35,183 bases of DNA, taken from contig MEQB01000066.1 of the NCBI GenBank assembly GCA_001770015.1, forward strand, positions 1-35,183, in the 5' to 3' direction. The stretch is from Bdellovibrionales bacterium RIFOXYC1_FULL_37_79 (GTDB taxonomy: Bacteria; Bdellovibrionota; Bacteriovoracia; Bacteriovoracales; Bacteriovoracaceae). Every line of letters starts with the position of its first letter. Position 1 is the stretch's first letter. The notes below the pieces were generated by a model. That model did not search any database, was not told where the DNA came from, and worked only from the letters and a program-made list of their open reading frames with translations. The position numbers and the translations under genes are program-made. Below, piece after piece: positions 7,870 through 16,006 of this stretch.

Positions 7870-8673
7870 TTGAAGATTAGTGTCATAGGAGGAGGTGTGA
7901 TGGGTGAAATTATCACTCGATCGATCCTTAATCAGCAAATTGCCAAACCCTCAGAAATGATGGTGGTGGATATAAATGCTTCCAAAAGAAGAATTTTGAA
8001 AAAAAAATACCTGGTGGCAACGAGTAAGTCGGCCCTTAAAGCGGTTTTTAACTCGGAGGTGGTGATTATTTGCTTAAAGCCACAGGGTTCTAATCAGGTT
8101 TTAACAGCGCTCAAAGGTAAAATTAAATCTGATGCCCTGGTCATATCCATAATGGCCGGGATCAGGCTGGCATCTCTTGAAAAGTGGCTTGGCCATCGTA
8201 ATATCGTTAGATCCATGCCCAATATTTCATCTAGGATTGGAGAGGGGATGACGGTATGGTTTGCCAATAAAAATGTACAAACCTTGCATCTTTTACTGGC
8301 CCAAATGATTTTTCAAAGTTTTGGAAAAGAATTACGGGCCATTGATGAAAATTTGATTGACTCGGCAACGGCGGTTTCAGGTTCGGGACCCGCTTATATT
8401 TTTTATATTGCGGAAAAACTGATTAAAGCATCTATTGATCTTGGGTTTGATGCAAAAGAGAGTTTGAAATTAATAAGGCAAACCTTTCAGGGGGCAATGG
8501 ATTTGTGGGATGAAACAGCGCTTTCACCTAAAACCTTGCGGGAGATGGTGACCTCGGAAAAAGGTACGACGGATGCTGCTATTAAAACTTTTGAAAGACT
8601 GAAAGCTGGAGAAGTGTTAACCAAAGGTGTTCAAGCGGCTTTTAAAAGGGCCAAAGAATTGGCCAATGAATAA
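7870..8673 (+). CDS. proC: Pyrroline-5-carboxylate reductase
   Basis: 267 aa, the usual family length. The start is TTG at 7870, supported by CAAGGAGAATCG just upstream; no ATG lies nearby. The N-terminus ISVIGGGVMGE is the Rossmann glycine motif for NAD(P)H. A central MAGIRLASLEKWL stretch and VSGSGPAYIFYIAEKL (about 173-190), then GTTDAAIKTF, make up the P5C reductase signature and active-site region. It reduces 1-pyrroline-5-carboxylate to proline in the cytoplasm. The DsrE-like gene follows after 9 bp, probably in the same transcript. rocD, which makes the P5C precursor from ornithine, is about 1.3 kb away on the other strand. Confidence 0.93.
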   Translation: MKISVIGGGVMGEIITRSILNQQIAKPSEMMVVDINASKRRILKKKYLVATSKSALKAVFNSEVVIICLKPQGSNQVLTALKGKIKSDALVISIMAGIRLASLEKWLGHRNIVRSMPNISSRIGEGMTVWFANKNVQTLHLLLAQMIFQSFGKELRAIDENLIDSATAVSGSGPAYIFYIAEKLIKASIDLGFDAKESLKLIRQTFQGAMDLWDETALSPKTLREMVTSEKGTTDAAIKTFERLKAGEVLTKGVQAAFKRAKELANE

Positions 8674-8682
8674 GGGGAAGAT

Positions 8683-9048
8683 ATGCGAAAAATGCTTTTT
8701 ATTATTTTTACTGATGATGATTGTAAGCTTAATCATGCCTTGTTATATGCCAATGATCTGAAGGGGAAAGGTCATAAGGTTAAAATAATTTTAGAAGGTG
8801 TGGCCACCAAGGTGGTAGGTAAATTGGATCAAGTGGGTAACGATTATTTGAAAAAGCTATTTAGCAAGGCCTTAGCGGATAATCTCATCGTGGGGGCCTG
8901 TGCCAAGGCCAGTAGTGGATGTCAAAACCCGAAAATATCCGTTTCAAGCATAATGGAAAAAAAAGGCATTGAGATGCTAAATGAGTTAAACGGTCATGCT
9001 TCGATTAGTGAGTATATGGAAGATGGCTATGAGTTGGTGATTTTTTAG
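8683..9048 (+). CDS. DsrE/DsrF-like sulfur-relay-family protein
   Basis: 121 aa with AGGGGAAG before the ATG. The N-terminus MRKMLFIIFTDDD, then NHALLYANDLKGKGHKVKIILEGVA, is the first strand and helix of the DsrE fold. The middle LIVGACAKASSGC carries two cysteines at the place where DsrE/TusD-type proteins hold a sulfur-carrying cysteine. The protein is cytoplasmic. Family members move sulfane sulfur or are of unknown function, so a precise role cannot be given. It follows proC by 9 bp and its stop overlaps the convergent anti-sigma gene by 4 bp. Confidence 0.75.
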   Translation: MRKMLFIIFTDDDCKLNHALLYANDLKGKGHKVKIILEGVATKVVGKLDQVGNDYLKKLFSKALADNLIVGACAKASSGCQNPKISVSSIMEKKGIEMLNELNGHASISEYMEDGYELVIF

Positions 9049-9353
9049 TTACTATTTTTTCGGATAATGTCTTCGGCAAGATTATCAAGCCGTTTTTTTT
9101 GTTCATCAGAAATATTATCTTTTAAAAATTTTTTGGCGGTCTGGTCGATGATTTCAATTTGTTTTTTATAGTCGACACAAGGCTGACAGAAAGTCATATG
9201 CCAATGATAATCAATTTTTTGAAAAAAAGTTAGATCCTGGTAGTTAGCCGAACGGTAGCTTATTTCACTACATCTGGTGATCTTTTTAATGAGCCAAACC
9301 GGCCAACATCTTACGATAAATTCATGCAATAAATACCGTAAGAAGTTTCTCAT
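9045..9353 (-). CDS. Soluble zinc-binding anti-sigma factor (ZAS type)
   Basis: 103 aa, starting at the ATG that overlaps the sigma gene stop (ATGA at 9350-9353). The segment HMTFCQPC (H52, C56, C59) is the HxxxCxxC core of the zinc-binding anti-sigma domain, and C28 could be the fourth ligand. There is no convincing membrane helix, so it is probably cytoplasmic, like RsrA/ChrR-type members that sense redox or other signals inside the cell. It should bind and hold the ECF sigma factor encoded just upstream. The tight overlap with that gene supports equal production. It is last in the minus-strand rocD-sigma-anti-sigma unit. Confidence 0.8.
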   Translation of the reverse strand: MRNFLRYLLHEFIVRCWPVWLIKKITRCSEISYRSANYQDLTFFQKIDYHWHMTFCQPCVDYKKQIEIIDQTAKKFLKDNISDEQKKRLDNLAEDIIRKNSN

Positions 9354-9955
9354 ACGTCCTTCCTGGTTATGGATTTCTTCTCTAAACATTCTCTAAGCAG
9401 ACTTTTTGCTCTGAAAATTAACACCCCAAGGTTAGTGCGGCTTAGTCCCAATTCATTACAGATAGCTTCACTTCCCATTCCTTCAACTTCTTTCATGTTG
9501 AAAGCTACTCTATATTTTTCGTTAAGTCGGTCAAGACAGTCTTCGAGACTTGTTTTCGCCTCTTGAATCCACACAAATCTTTCGGGATCAATTGGAGGAT
9601 TGGTCCATCTGCCGTCATTATCATAGTGATTATCAATCATATGATTAAAGGAATCATTATCTTCCGAATCTAGAAATTTACTATTGTTTCTCCAGTATTC
9701 CTTTATTTTATTATATAAGATGCCAAATAAATAAGTTCTGATATGGGATTTTCCTTCAAAACGATGAACTCCTTCAAAAAATGAATTCCACGTTGATTGA
9801 AGAATTTCCTCAGCGTTATCACCGCTTAAGCCTCTACCACAGGCAGCATTGTAAAGTTGCTTGTTATATTTGGTAACCAGCTCCGCAATCGCTTGTGGAT
9901 TGCGGTTGCGAAGTTTTATCAGAAATTCATCAGAGCTAAAATTTTGATCCATCAT
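9350..9955 (-). CDS. ECF-family RNA polymerase sigma factor
   Basis: 201 aa from ATG 9955 (a second ATG follows directly at 9952). Region 2 spans about residues 18-85, with NAEEILQSTWNSFFEGVHRF and the -10-binding segment RTYLFGILYNKIKEYWR. Region 4 (about 130-190) ends in GMGSEAICNELGLSRTNLGVLIFRAKSLL, a helix-turn-helix for the -35 element. Regions 1 and 3 are absent, as in ECF sigmas. The linker is long and acidic (DSEDNDSFNHMIDN). Its start overlaps the rocD stop by one base (TAATG) and its end overlaps an anti-sigma gene, so its level is tied to both. Target promoters are unknown. Confidence 0.9.
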   Translation of the reverse strand: MMDQNFSSDEFLIKLRNRNPQAIAELVTKYNKQLYNAACGRGLSGDNAEEILQSTWNSFFEGVHRFEGKSHIRTYLFGILYNKIKEYWRNNSKFLDSEDNDSFNHMIDNHYDNDGRWTNPPIDPERFVWIQEAKTSLEDCLDRLNEKYRVAFNMKEVEGMGSEAICNELGLSRTNLGVLIFRAKSLLRECLEKKSITRKDV

Positions 9956-11160
9956 TAATTAATTTTTTCAAAAACCTTTTTGATAATTCCCACCGCAATA
10001 TCAATTTCATTTTTAGTGATCACCAGTGGAGGGGCAAATCTTATAATATTTCCGTGAGTTTGTTTGGCCAGTAATCCTGCTTCTTTCAAGGCGCAACATG
10101 TATTCCAGGCTTCAAATCCTGTCACAAATTGAACTGCATTGAGCAAGCCTTTGCCGCGAATGTGGGTCAGTTTAGGGCATTTTATTTTTTTAAGTTCGCT
10201 TCGTAAATATTCTCCAAGCTCGTATGACTTGGAAGCAAGGTTTTCCTCTTCCAGCACTTCCATTGAGGCAATGGCCACCTGGCAAGCGAGAGGGTTTCCT
10301 CCAAAAGTTGAACCATGAGATCCAGGTGTGAAAACTTTCATGATTTTTCTATCGGCTACCACGGCTGAGACTGGAAAAACACCTCCACCCAAGGCTTTGC
10401 CCAGGCACATGACATCTGGCCTTACACCTTCGAGGTCACAGGCAAATTTTTTGCCTGTTCGACAGAATCCGGTTTGCACTTCATCGGCCATAAAAAGGAT
10501 ATCGTGTTCGGTACAAATTTTCCTGACTTCTTTTAAATAGCCATCGCTTGGAACATTAACGCCAGCCTCACCTTGGATGGGTTCAACTAAAAACGCAACC
10601 GTCTTATCGTTGATGGCAGCTTTTAAAGCTTTGGTATCGTTAAAAGGAATGATTTTAAATCCAGGTGCAAAAGCACTAAAACCTTCCCGGCAGACAGGGT
10701 CGGTGGAAAAAGAAATAATGGTTGAGGTCCTGCCATGAAAATTTTCTTCACAAACAATTATTTCCTGTTCACCATCTTTGATGCCTCTTATCTTGTTACC
10801 ATAGCGGCGAGCCAGTTTGAGAGCTGTTTCTATGGCTTCGGCACCAGTGTTCATTGGTAGTGCCATTTCATATCCTGTATATTCGCATAACTTTTTTAAA
10901 TAAGGTGCCAGCTTATCTGAATGAAATGCTCTCGAGGTAAGGGTTAGGGTATTGGCCTGGTCAATGAGTGCCTTAATTATTTTAGGGTGGCGATGTCCTT
11001 GATTAACAGCTGAGTAAGCTGAAAGAAAATCCATATATTTTTTCCCTTCCACGTCTTCCACCCAAACACCTTCGGCTTTGGATATCACAACGTCCAAGGG
11101 ATGGTAATTATGAGCTCCGTACTTATCACCTTGCTCGATTAATTCTTGTGATTTTGTCAT
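9955..11160 (-). CDS. rocD: Ornithine aminotransferase (ornithine-oxo-acid transaminase)
   Basis: 401 aa from the ATG at 11160, which follows GGGAG by seven bases; an in-frame TTG lies six bases further upstream. This is a class-III PLP aminotransferase: [14 protein letters not shown] (about 106-119), [14 protein letters not shown] with the PLP-contacting Asp226, and the Schiff-base lysine K255 in [23 protein letters not shown] near residue 50 and the [14 protein letters not shown] tail motif fit ornithine aminotransferase better than acetylornithine or GABA transaminases. It converts ornithine and 2-oxoglutarate to glutamate-5-semialdehyde and glutamate. The semialdehyde cyclises to P5C, the substrate of ProC encoded nearby. 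It is the first gene of an overlapping unit with an ECF sigma and its anti-sigma. Confidence 0.92.
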   Translation of the reverse strand: MTKSQELIEQGDKYGAHNYHPLDVVISKAEGVWVEDVEGKKYMDFLSAYSAVNQGHRHPKIIKALIDQANTLTLTSRAFHSDKLAPYLKKLCEYTGYEMALPMNTGAEAIETALKLARRYGNKIRGIKDGEQEIIVCEENFHGRTSTIISFSTDPVCREGFSAFAPGFKIIPFNDTKALKAAINDKTVAFLVEPIQGEAGVNVPSDGYLKEVRKICTEHDILFMADEVQTGFCRTGKKFACDLEGVRPDVMCLGKALGGGVFPVSAVVADRKIMKVFTPGSHGSTFGGNPLACQVAIASMEVLEEENLASKSYELGEYLRSELKKIKCPKLTHIRGKGLLNAVQFVTGFEAWNTCCALKEAGLLAKQTHGNIIRFAPPLVITKNEIDIAVGIIKKVFEKIN

Positions 11161-11270
11161 AAGCAATCTCCCAAATTTAAATAATGTAGTTTATCTATAA
11201 CAAATTTAAAAAAGGGCAACAATGAAAATCGGATGATAATTAACAACGCTTAGCATTGGGATAGCAGTTT

Positions 11271-11300
11271 CTAGAAAAAGGCGCATCGGCCTTTTTCTAG
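11271..11300 (-). terminator. Stem-loop terminator after the subtilase gene
   Basis: A perfect 12-bp inverted repeat (CTAGAAAAAGGC / GCCTTTTTCTAG) with a six-base loop begins immediately after the TAG of the minus-strand protease gene. The A-run and T-run lie within the stem arms, as in bidirectional terminators. It could also shield rocD from read-through. Confidence 0.7.
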
Positions 11301-14300
11301 CTATTCGAGGTCTACATCAAAGACCGTAGTTGATTTGCTCTCATTGTTATAAAATGCATTGATCGAAAAATTGAACACTATTTTAGTTTCAGGAATAACC
11401 GGTAGATTGGTAACTTTTGATAAATTGTACTGGGCCTTGAAACTATAAAGTTTGTTATAATTCCATCTAAAGCCAGCTTTAAGTGTTTCTTGGGAGTTGG
11501 TACTTTTAAATTCGTTGGCGAGCACAACGGGGGCACTTAATATATATGAAATTTTATAACCAAACTCTTCGCTGCCAGCAGGAATATTATAACCAGTTAT
11601 TTGGAGAAAATATTCGCCGGGTTGAATACGTTTTATGATACTTTCATTGCTGTCGCCATTAGCAGATTGAGCTAGCTGGTTGCCAAGTATGTCAAGCAGT
11701 TCGATATCAATATCGGTAGTTGGATCAAAACCATAGTAAAAGGTTTGAATTGATAAACCAAGTATACCTTGAGGGACACTGATAGGTATAATCGTGACAT
11801 CCTTGTGTTTGACGACCATTGAAGATTCATATTTCAATTCAGCTATTTTAAGGGCACTTTCACTGATGCGTAGTGCAGATCCAGGATTTTGAGCATTTTC
11901 AATCATCACATATTGGGCATTGTTCATTTTTTTGAGAGAAACTTTTTCAATATTAAGGGCCATTTCTCCAGCGTTAAATTGAAAGTAGGCTCCGGGGATT
12001 CCATCATAAAGATAATTGGAGATGGAGTCTGCCTTTATAACCACTTCGTAGAGGCCTTTGGGCATTTGATTGATCACATATTTGAGGTTATTTCTTCCTT
12101 CACCATATTCAGTGCTGGATAACACCCATGGAGTGTTGGCGCCAAGGTCTTTGGGCTCTATCTCGATACCTTGATGATAAAGATGCATGGATAGATCCCC
12201 TGGCATGTTGGGGGAAGTGCTTAGGTTTAACAAGGTCGAACCATGCTCATTGGTTACGGGAATAAAAAATCTTTGAAACATGGTGGATGGAGTAAAACCG
12301 CTTACGCCAAATTGAAAATTTTCGCTCAATCCATCGAAGGCAGTATGATAACCGATGATCGTGATCGGAAAGACCACATCAAAGTACTCAGGATCGTCTA
12401 GGTTATATCCCTTGATTACGGTGTGGTGGAGACCAGGTTTTAATCTTCCGTTTTCAATAAGCTTGTCTTTTAAAATAAAGAGCTTGACTTGTGCACCTTC
12501 GCCTCCAAACACATCAACTATTTTCTCTTTGGATATATTTAATCGGTTAAACGACAACCAGTTTATATCGGTTGGAATTTTCAAAACCAATCGTTCATGT
12601 CTGGTTAATTCGCTGGGAGTTTTGCCTGCATCAATTTTGATGTTGAATAAAATTTGGGAATCAACATCCCCAATGCTGAAGTAGCCGATTGAATCTTGAT
12701 TGTATCCAGGCATGACCGACTTGGTCTGGGTTCCCAGATAAATTGCTTTTTGCTTTTGGATATGTTCTAAAATGTTCCAGGCACCGATGGTGTTGATTCT
12801 TCCTGCACCTCCTTCAAGCCAGTTAAACTGGAATTCTTTTTCTTCCGGTTTGCACCATTCACTAAAGTTGGTGCCAAAGGATGAAAAGCAGGATGTATAG
12901 GTGAAGCTGTCATATGGTATGGCAGAGTTTAAAATGGCCTTTCTTAATTTATCAAGCGTGGTGGCCTGAAAGTTTTCTTTTGAGTTTTCGGTCAGTTTAG
13001 AAAGCCCAGATTTTTCAAGAGCATCATAAAGCAGCGCAACGATGCTGGCGACGTTGGGGGAAGCCATCGAAGTACCGGGCCAGTATTGGAAGCTGCTATT
13101 ATCATTTGGATTGAGTGGTTTTGCCAGTGGTACAGAGGATAGCACCCAGCCAGGAGCACCGATATCAGGTTTTAGTGCTCCATCATGAGTTGGTCCCCGT
13201 GAAGATGAGTTATCTGGCCAAATTTTATTTTCTAAAAAATCACCAGCTCCAAAAAATTGTCTAGCATTGGAACTCATATAGTTGGCTACGGCAATGATAT
13301 ATTTAGAGGTGGTCGTTCCATGGCTTTTGATACCTGGACCTTCATTCCCAGCTGCTTTTACAAATGGAATATTATATGTCTTGGCAATAAGATCCATCAG
13401 TTTTGATTCTGGGCCTTGAATGTCATTGATGGGTGCATTGTTGCCAAAGCTGAAATTAAAAACAATATTTTTATGTTTTTTGCTGAGTTTAATAAGTTCA
13501 TCAAAGAAGCTGGAGTGTTGTGAATCACCAATGTTGGCAACGTTAATGATCTTTGCTTGGCCGCAAGCACTTGAGTATTCAGGAGCAGTTTGAAAATTAC
13601 CAGCGGCAATTCCGGTTACGTGGGTTCCATGGCCATTGATATCATACCCAGCTATTCCAACCTTGTATATTTTTTGTCCTTCCGGGGTTTGATTGATCAA
13701 GGCAAGTTCTTTACCGTCTTCCGTCAGTTCAATACCTGGTTCCAGATTAATCACCAGATTCATAAGCCCTTTGGTGCGGTCAGGTATCAGACCTTCTTCC
13801 TGGGACCTAATAATATCCATGCGGGTCGTATATTTATAATAGCTAAGACTGGGGTCTGCATTTTCCACATAACGATCTTTTACATTTTGAGCGACCCAGT
13901 TAAAATCCATTAAAAGATTTTCATCCTCAATGGTGGAGTCACCGCCTTCGTTGTAAGTGAGGGTGTCGTTTACATTGATGTAAGCCGCAAATTTGCCTTC
14001 ACTATCTTTGAATACTACGACTGGAAAAATTCCCGTATCTTTTCCATCCTGGTTCAGGTCATAATTTGCATAACCGTCGCGGTCAATTTTGAGTGATTTT
14101 TCAGTAATAAGTCCAAGGTAAAATGCTTGTCCTTGTTGAAGCTTGGCGCTTTTTTCAATTTGGATGTCAACACCTTTCAGTTTGGCAGTCAAAAAGGTCA
14201 CTCCATCGATTACTTCTTCCTTGGCCTCGGTAACGAAGGCCACATCATTTATTCGAATGCTCCTGAGATGAATAATGCGATCCTGGAAGATATCCGTTCT

Positions 14301-14894
14301 GGAAATATCAATTCCCGTGTCAAACACGGCGATAGTAGAAGAAGAACAGTTGAGATCTATTCCGTATTGCGCTTTAAATTCAGTGATAAGTTCATCCGCT
14401 TTCATCAGCTTTGCGGAGGATAAGTCTTTGAGTATCAGATCAGTCTCAGGGCCTATTATTTTATCTTCTTGATGAATTTGATAAGGTTTAGTTTCTTGTT
14501 TTCTATCGAGGATAAAAATATCAAAACTGTTTGTTTTTATCAGCTCAAGTGCTTTGAACGCCGTAGCTTTAAAGTGGATATACTGGATTCGTTTATCTGC
14601 ATAAACGATTTGTCCCCCAGCATTTAGAATATTTTTTTTAACTTGGTCAAAATCGTCTTTGGCTATGGAGATAAAATGTTTTGCTTGCTCTTCACCATCA
14701 TCAGTAGCGGATTTGAGAAGCTCCATTTTTTTTTCATTTTTTGATGTAGCAAGGAGTTCGTTATAATCGCTTTTGCTAATGGCAACCGGTTCGGTTGTAT
14801 GTGGTTTTTCGGTTTTTTTTAAGGAACATGCATGTAAGACAAAAAGTGCTAGGGAGGTGGTAACAAGAACAAAGAGAAGCTTGGTCTTTTCCAT
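11301..14894 (-). CDS. Large subtilisin-family (S8) serine protease lipoprotein
   Basis: 1197 aa; ATG at 14894 with AAGGATT upstream. The N-terminus ends in a lipobox (VLHAC, Cys23), so it is likely a lipid-anchored envelope or surface protein. The catalytic triad is complete: Asp192 in IAVFDTGID, His422 in GHGTHVTG and Ser609 in GTSMASPN. The oxyanion Asn517 is in AAGNEGPG. Residues about 60-130 look like an inhibitor-type propeptide. About 230 residues separate Asp from His, far more than in subtilisin, and include an acidic DRDGYANYDLNQDGKD stretch that may bind calcium. The region after about 720 is a series of beta domains, as in large bacterial subtilases. It is probably a nutrient or prey-directed protease; the target is unknown. 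Confidence 0.92.
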   Translation of the reverse strand: MEKTKLLFVLVTTSLALFVLHACSLKKTEKPHTTEPVAISKSDYNELLATSKNEKKMELLKSATDDGEEQAKHFISIAKDDFDQVKKNILNAGGQIVYADKRIQYIHFKATAFKALELIKTNSFDIFILDRKQETKPYQIHQEDKIIGPETDLILKDLSSAKLMKADELITEFKAQYGIDLNCSSSTIAVFDTGIDISRTDIFQDRIIHLRSIRINDVAFVTEAKEEVIDGVTFLTAKLKGVDIQIEKSAKLQQGQAFYLGLITEKSLKIDRDGYANYDLNQDGKDTGIFPVVVFKDSEGKFAAYINVNDTLTYNEGGDSTIEDENLLMDFNWVAQNVKDRYVENADPSLSYYKYTTRMDIIRSQEEGLIPDRTKGLMNLVINLEPGIELTEDGKELALINQTPEGQKIYKVGIAGYDINGHGTHVTGIAAGNFQTAPEYSSACGQAKIINVANIGDSQHSSFFDELIKLSKKHKNIVFNFSFGNNAPINDIQGPESKLMDLIAKTYNIPFVKAAGNEGPGIKSHGTTTSKYIIAVANYMSSNARQFFGAGDFLENKIWPDNSSSRGPTHDGALKPDIGAPGWVLSSVPLAKPLNPNDNSSFQYWPGTSMASPNVASIVALLYDALEKSGLSKLTENSKENFQATTLDKLRKAILNSAIPYDSFTYTSCFSSFGTNFSEWCKPEEKEFQFNWLEGGAGRINTIGAWNILEHIQKQKAIYLGTQTKSVMPGYNQDSIGYFSIGDVDSQILFNIKIDAGKTPSELTRHERLVLKIPTDINWLSFNRLNISKEKIVDVFGGEGAQVKLFILKDKLIENGRLKPGLHHTVIKGYNLDDPEYFDVVFPITIIGYHTAFDGLSENFQFGVSGFTPSTMFQRFFIPVTNEHGSTLLNLSTSPNMPGDLSMHLYHQGIEIEPKDLGANTPWVLSSTEYGEGRNNLKYVINQMPKGLYEVVIKADSISNYLYDGIPGAYFQFNAGEMALNIEKVSLKKMNNAQYVMIENAQNPGSALRISESALKIAELKYESSMVVKHKDVTIIPISVPQGILGLSIQTFYYGFDPTTDIDIELLDILGNQLAQSANGDSNESIIKRIQPGEYFLQITGYNIPAGSEEFGYKISYILSAPVVLANEFKSTNSQETLKAGFRWNYNKLYSFKAQYNLSKVTNLPVIPETKIVFNFSINAFYNNESKSTTVFDVDLE

Positions 14895-15016
14895 TTTGAA
14901 TCCTTCGGTTTGGCAACAGTGACCTTAAGATCTTTGTATATATAATTTACGAAAAATAAACAAACGATATGCAGCCATAGGGTTTATTTTACAGATAATG
15001 CTGGGCGCAATCTGGC

Positions 15017-15054
15017 GCACCGACCAGTGCTGCGTAGCACTAGTCGGTGCTTTT
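15017..15054 (+). terminator. Strong stem-loop followed by TTTT
   Basis: GCACCGAC pairs with GTCGGTGC, and after one mismatch AGTGCT pairs with AGCACT around a GCGT loop (15017-15050). TTTTAT follows on the plus strand. The last codons of the minus-strand membrane-protein gene lie inside the right arm. On the minus strand the T-run is missing, so the direction of use is uncertain. It separates that gene from the protease promoter region. Confidence 0.5.
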
Positions 15055-15420
15055 ATATCTCTTGGTTGAAAAATGACTGATGAGTGACAGTGCTGAGAGC
15101 ACGATTGAAATGGTAATGAGGTTCATTGGTTCTATTTTGAAATCAAATAAATAATAAGTTTTATTCCATGATTCGGGCCTTATAAGAAGGATATAGCAAA
15201 TACCCAATAAGTAGAAAATATGCAAAATATACAGGGGGCGATCACATGGTCGGTAAATGGAATTTTTTTTCATTATAAATCCTGAATTTACCCAGGTTAA
15301 CCCCAGTATGAACCAGATTAATTCAAGGTCAAATTGAAAACTTCTGGTTTGCAGGAAGGGAGCAAAGCTAATGAGGATAAGCATGCCTCCAATTGATTGT
15401 ACTATTTTATATTTTTTCAA
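15040..15420 (-). CDS. Small four-helix membrane protein
   Basis: 126 aa with a probable TTG start at 15420 and AGGAAT about eight bases upstream. Four hydrophobic segments are visible: GGMLILISFAPFL, LELIWFILGLTWV, LYILHIFYLLGICYILLI and LITISIVLSALSLI. Basic residues at the N-terminus (MKKYK) and between helices suggest both termini are cytoplasmic. There is no recognisable family motif. The stop codon lies in a stable stem-loop. It is divergent from the lipoprotein gene at 15494. Confidence 0.6.
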   Translation of the reverse strand: MKKYKIVQSIGGMLILISFAPFLQTRSFQFDLELIWFILGLTWVNSGFIMKKNSIYRPCDRPLYILHIFYLLGICYILLIRPESWNKTYYLFDFKIEPMNLITISIVLSALSLISHFSTKRYKSTD

Positions 15421-15493
15421 TATAAATTCCTATTTTTTTAACCGATCATAATATGTTATCCTTATTTTTTTAATTTTTAAAATGAGTTAGTTT

Positions 15494-16006
15494 ATGCAAA
15501 TGAGTTTTATTTTAGTGCTGATATTATTATTTTTGGTGTCCTGTTCCAGTTCGACCCCCAAAACGTCACTACCCAAAGTTGATCCTCTTTATCGGCCTCC
15601 GGAGTCTCGGGAGGAATATTTAAGACGTTTGGCTATTGAAAGATATCGAGCGTTGCGCTTGGAGTATCTTAATCGACCAGCGATAAAAAAAAGAAGCCAA
15701 TCCAAGGTGTTAAGTAAAAAAACGGAATTTTTTGATTATCAAGTAAAACCTCAGGAAGTTCAAGCACCAATATTGGAGGATCCAGCCGTCTTGCAAAAAA
15801 GAAGGGAGGATCGTGAGGCAGAGATTATGCAAAATATTGATTTGTATTGTATAAAAAAACAAGATAGCGCTGAATTTAATAGCACCGCTGATTGCAAGGA
15901 ATTCTGTACTAACGCACTTTTGGATTGTGAAAGTGAAGTGGAAAATGGTTTTGAAAGAAAAGACCGAAGTCTCGTTATATGTATAAAAAACCGATTAAGT
16001 CGATGA
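15494..16006 (+). CDS. Small lipoprotein of unknown function
   Basis: 170 aa; the start may be the ATG at 15494 or at 15500. The N-terminus is a hydrophobic stretch ending in a lipobox (LVSC) followed by SSSTPKTS, so the mature protein is an acylated periplasmic or outer-membrane lipoprotein. The mature part is highly charged, with an arginine-rich helix (SREEYLRRLAIERYRALRLEYL) and a C-terminal region with five cysteines. No family is recognised. Its TGA overlaps the start of the NnrE/NnrD gene (ATGA at 16003), so the two are translationally coupled although their roles look unrelated. Confidence 0.7.
   Translation: MQMSFILVLILLFLVSCSSSTPKTSLPKVDPLYRPPESREEYLRRLAIERYRALRLEYLNRPAIKKRSQSKVLSKKTEFFDYQVKPQEVQAPILEDPAVLQKRREDREAEIMQNIDLYCIKKQDSAEFNSTADCKEFCTNALLDCESEVENGFERKDRSLVICIKNRLSR

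Noticed and set aside
15017-15054. Possible tRNA or attC-like structure
   Set aside because: The fold is one long stem with a four-base loop, with no tRNA arms or integron integrase nearby. A terminator is simpler.
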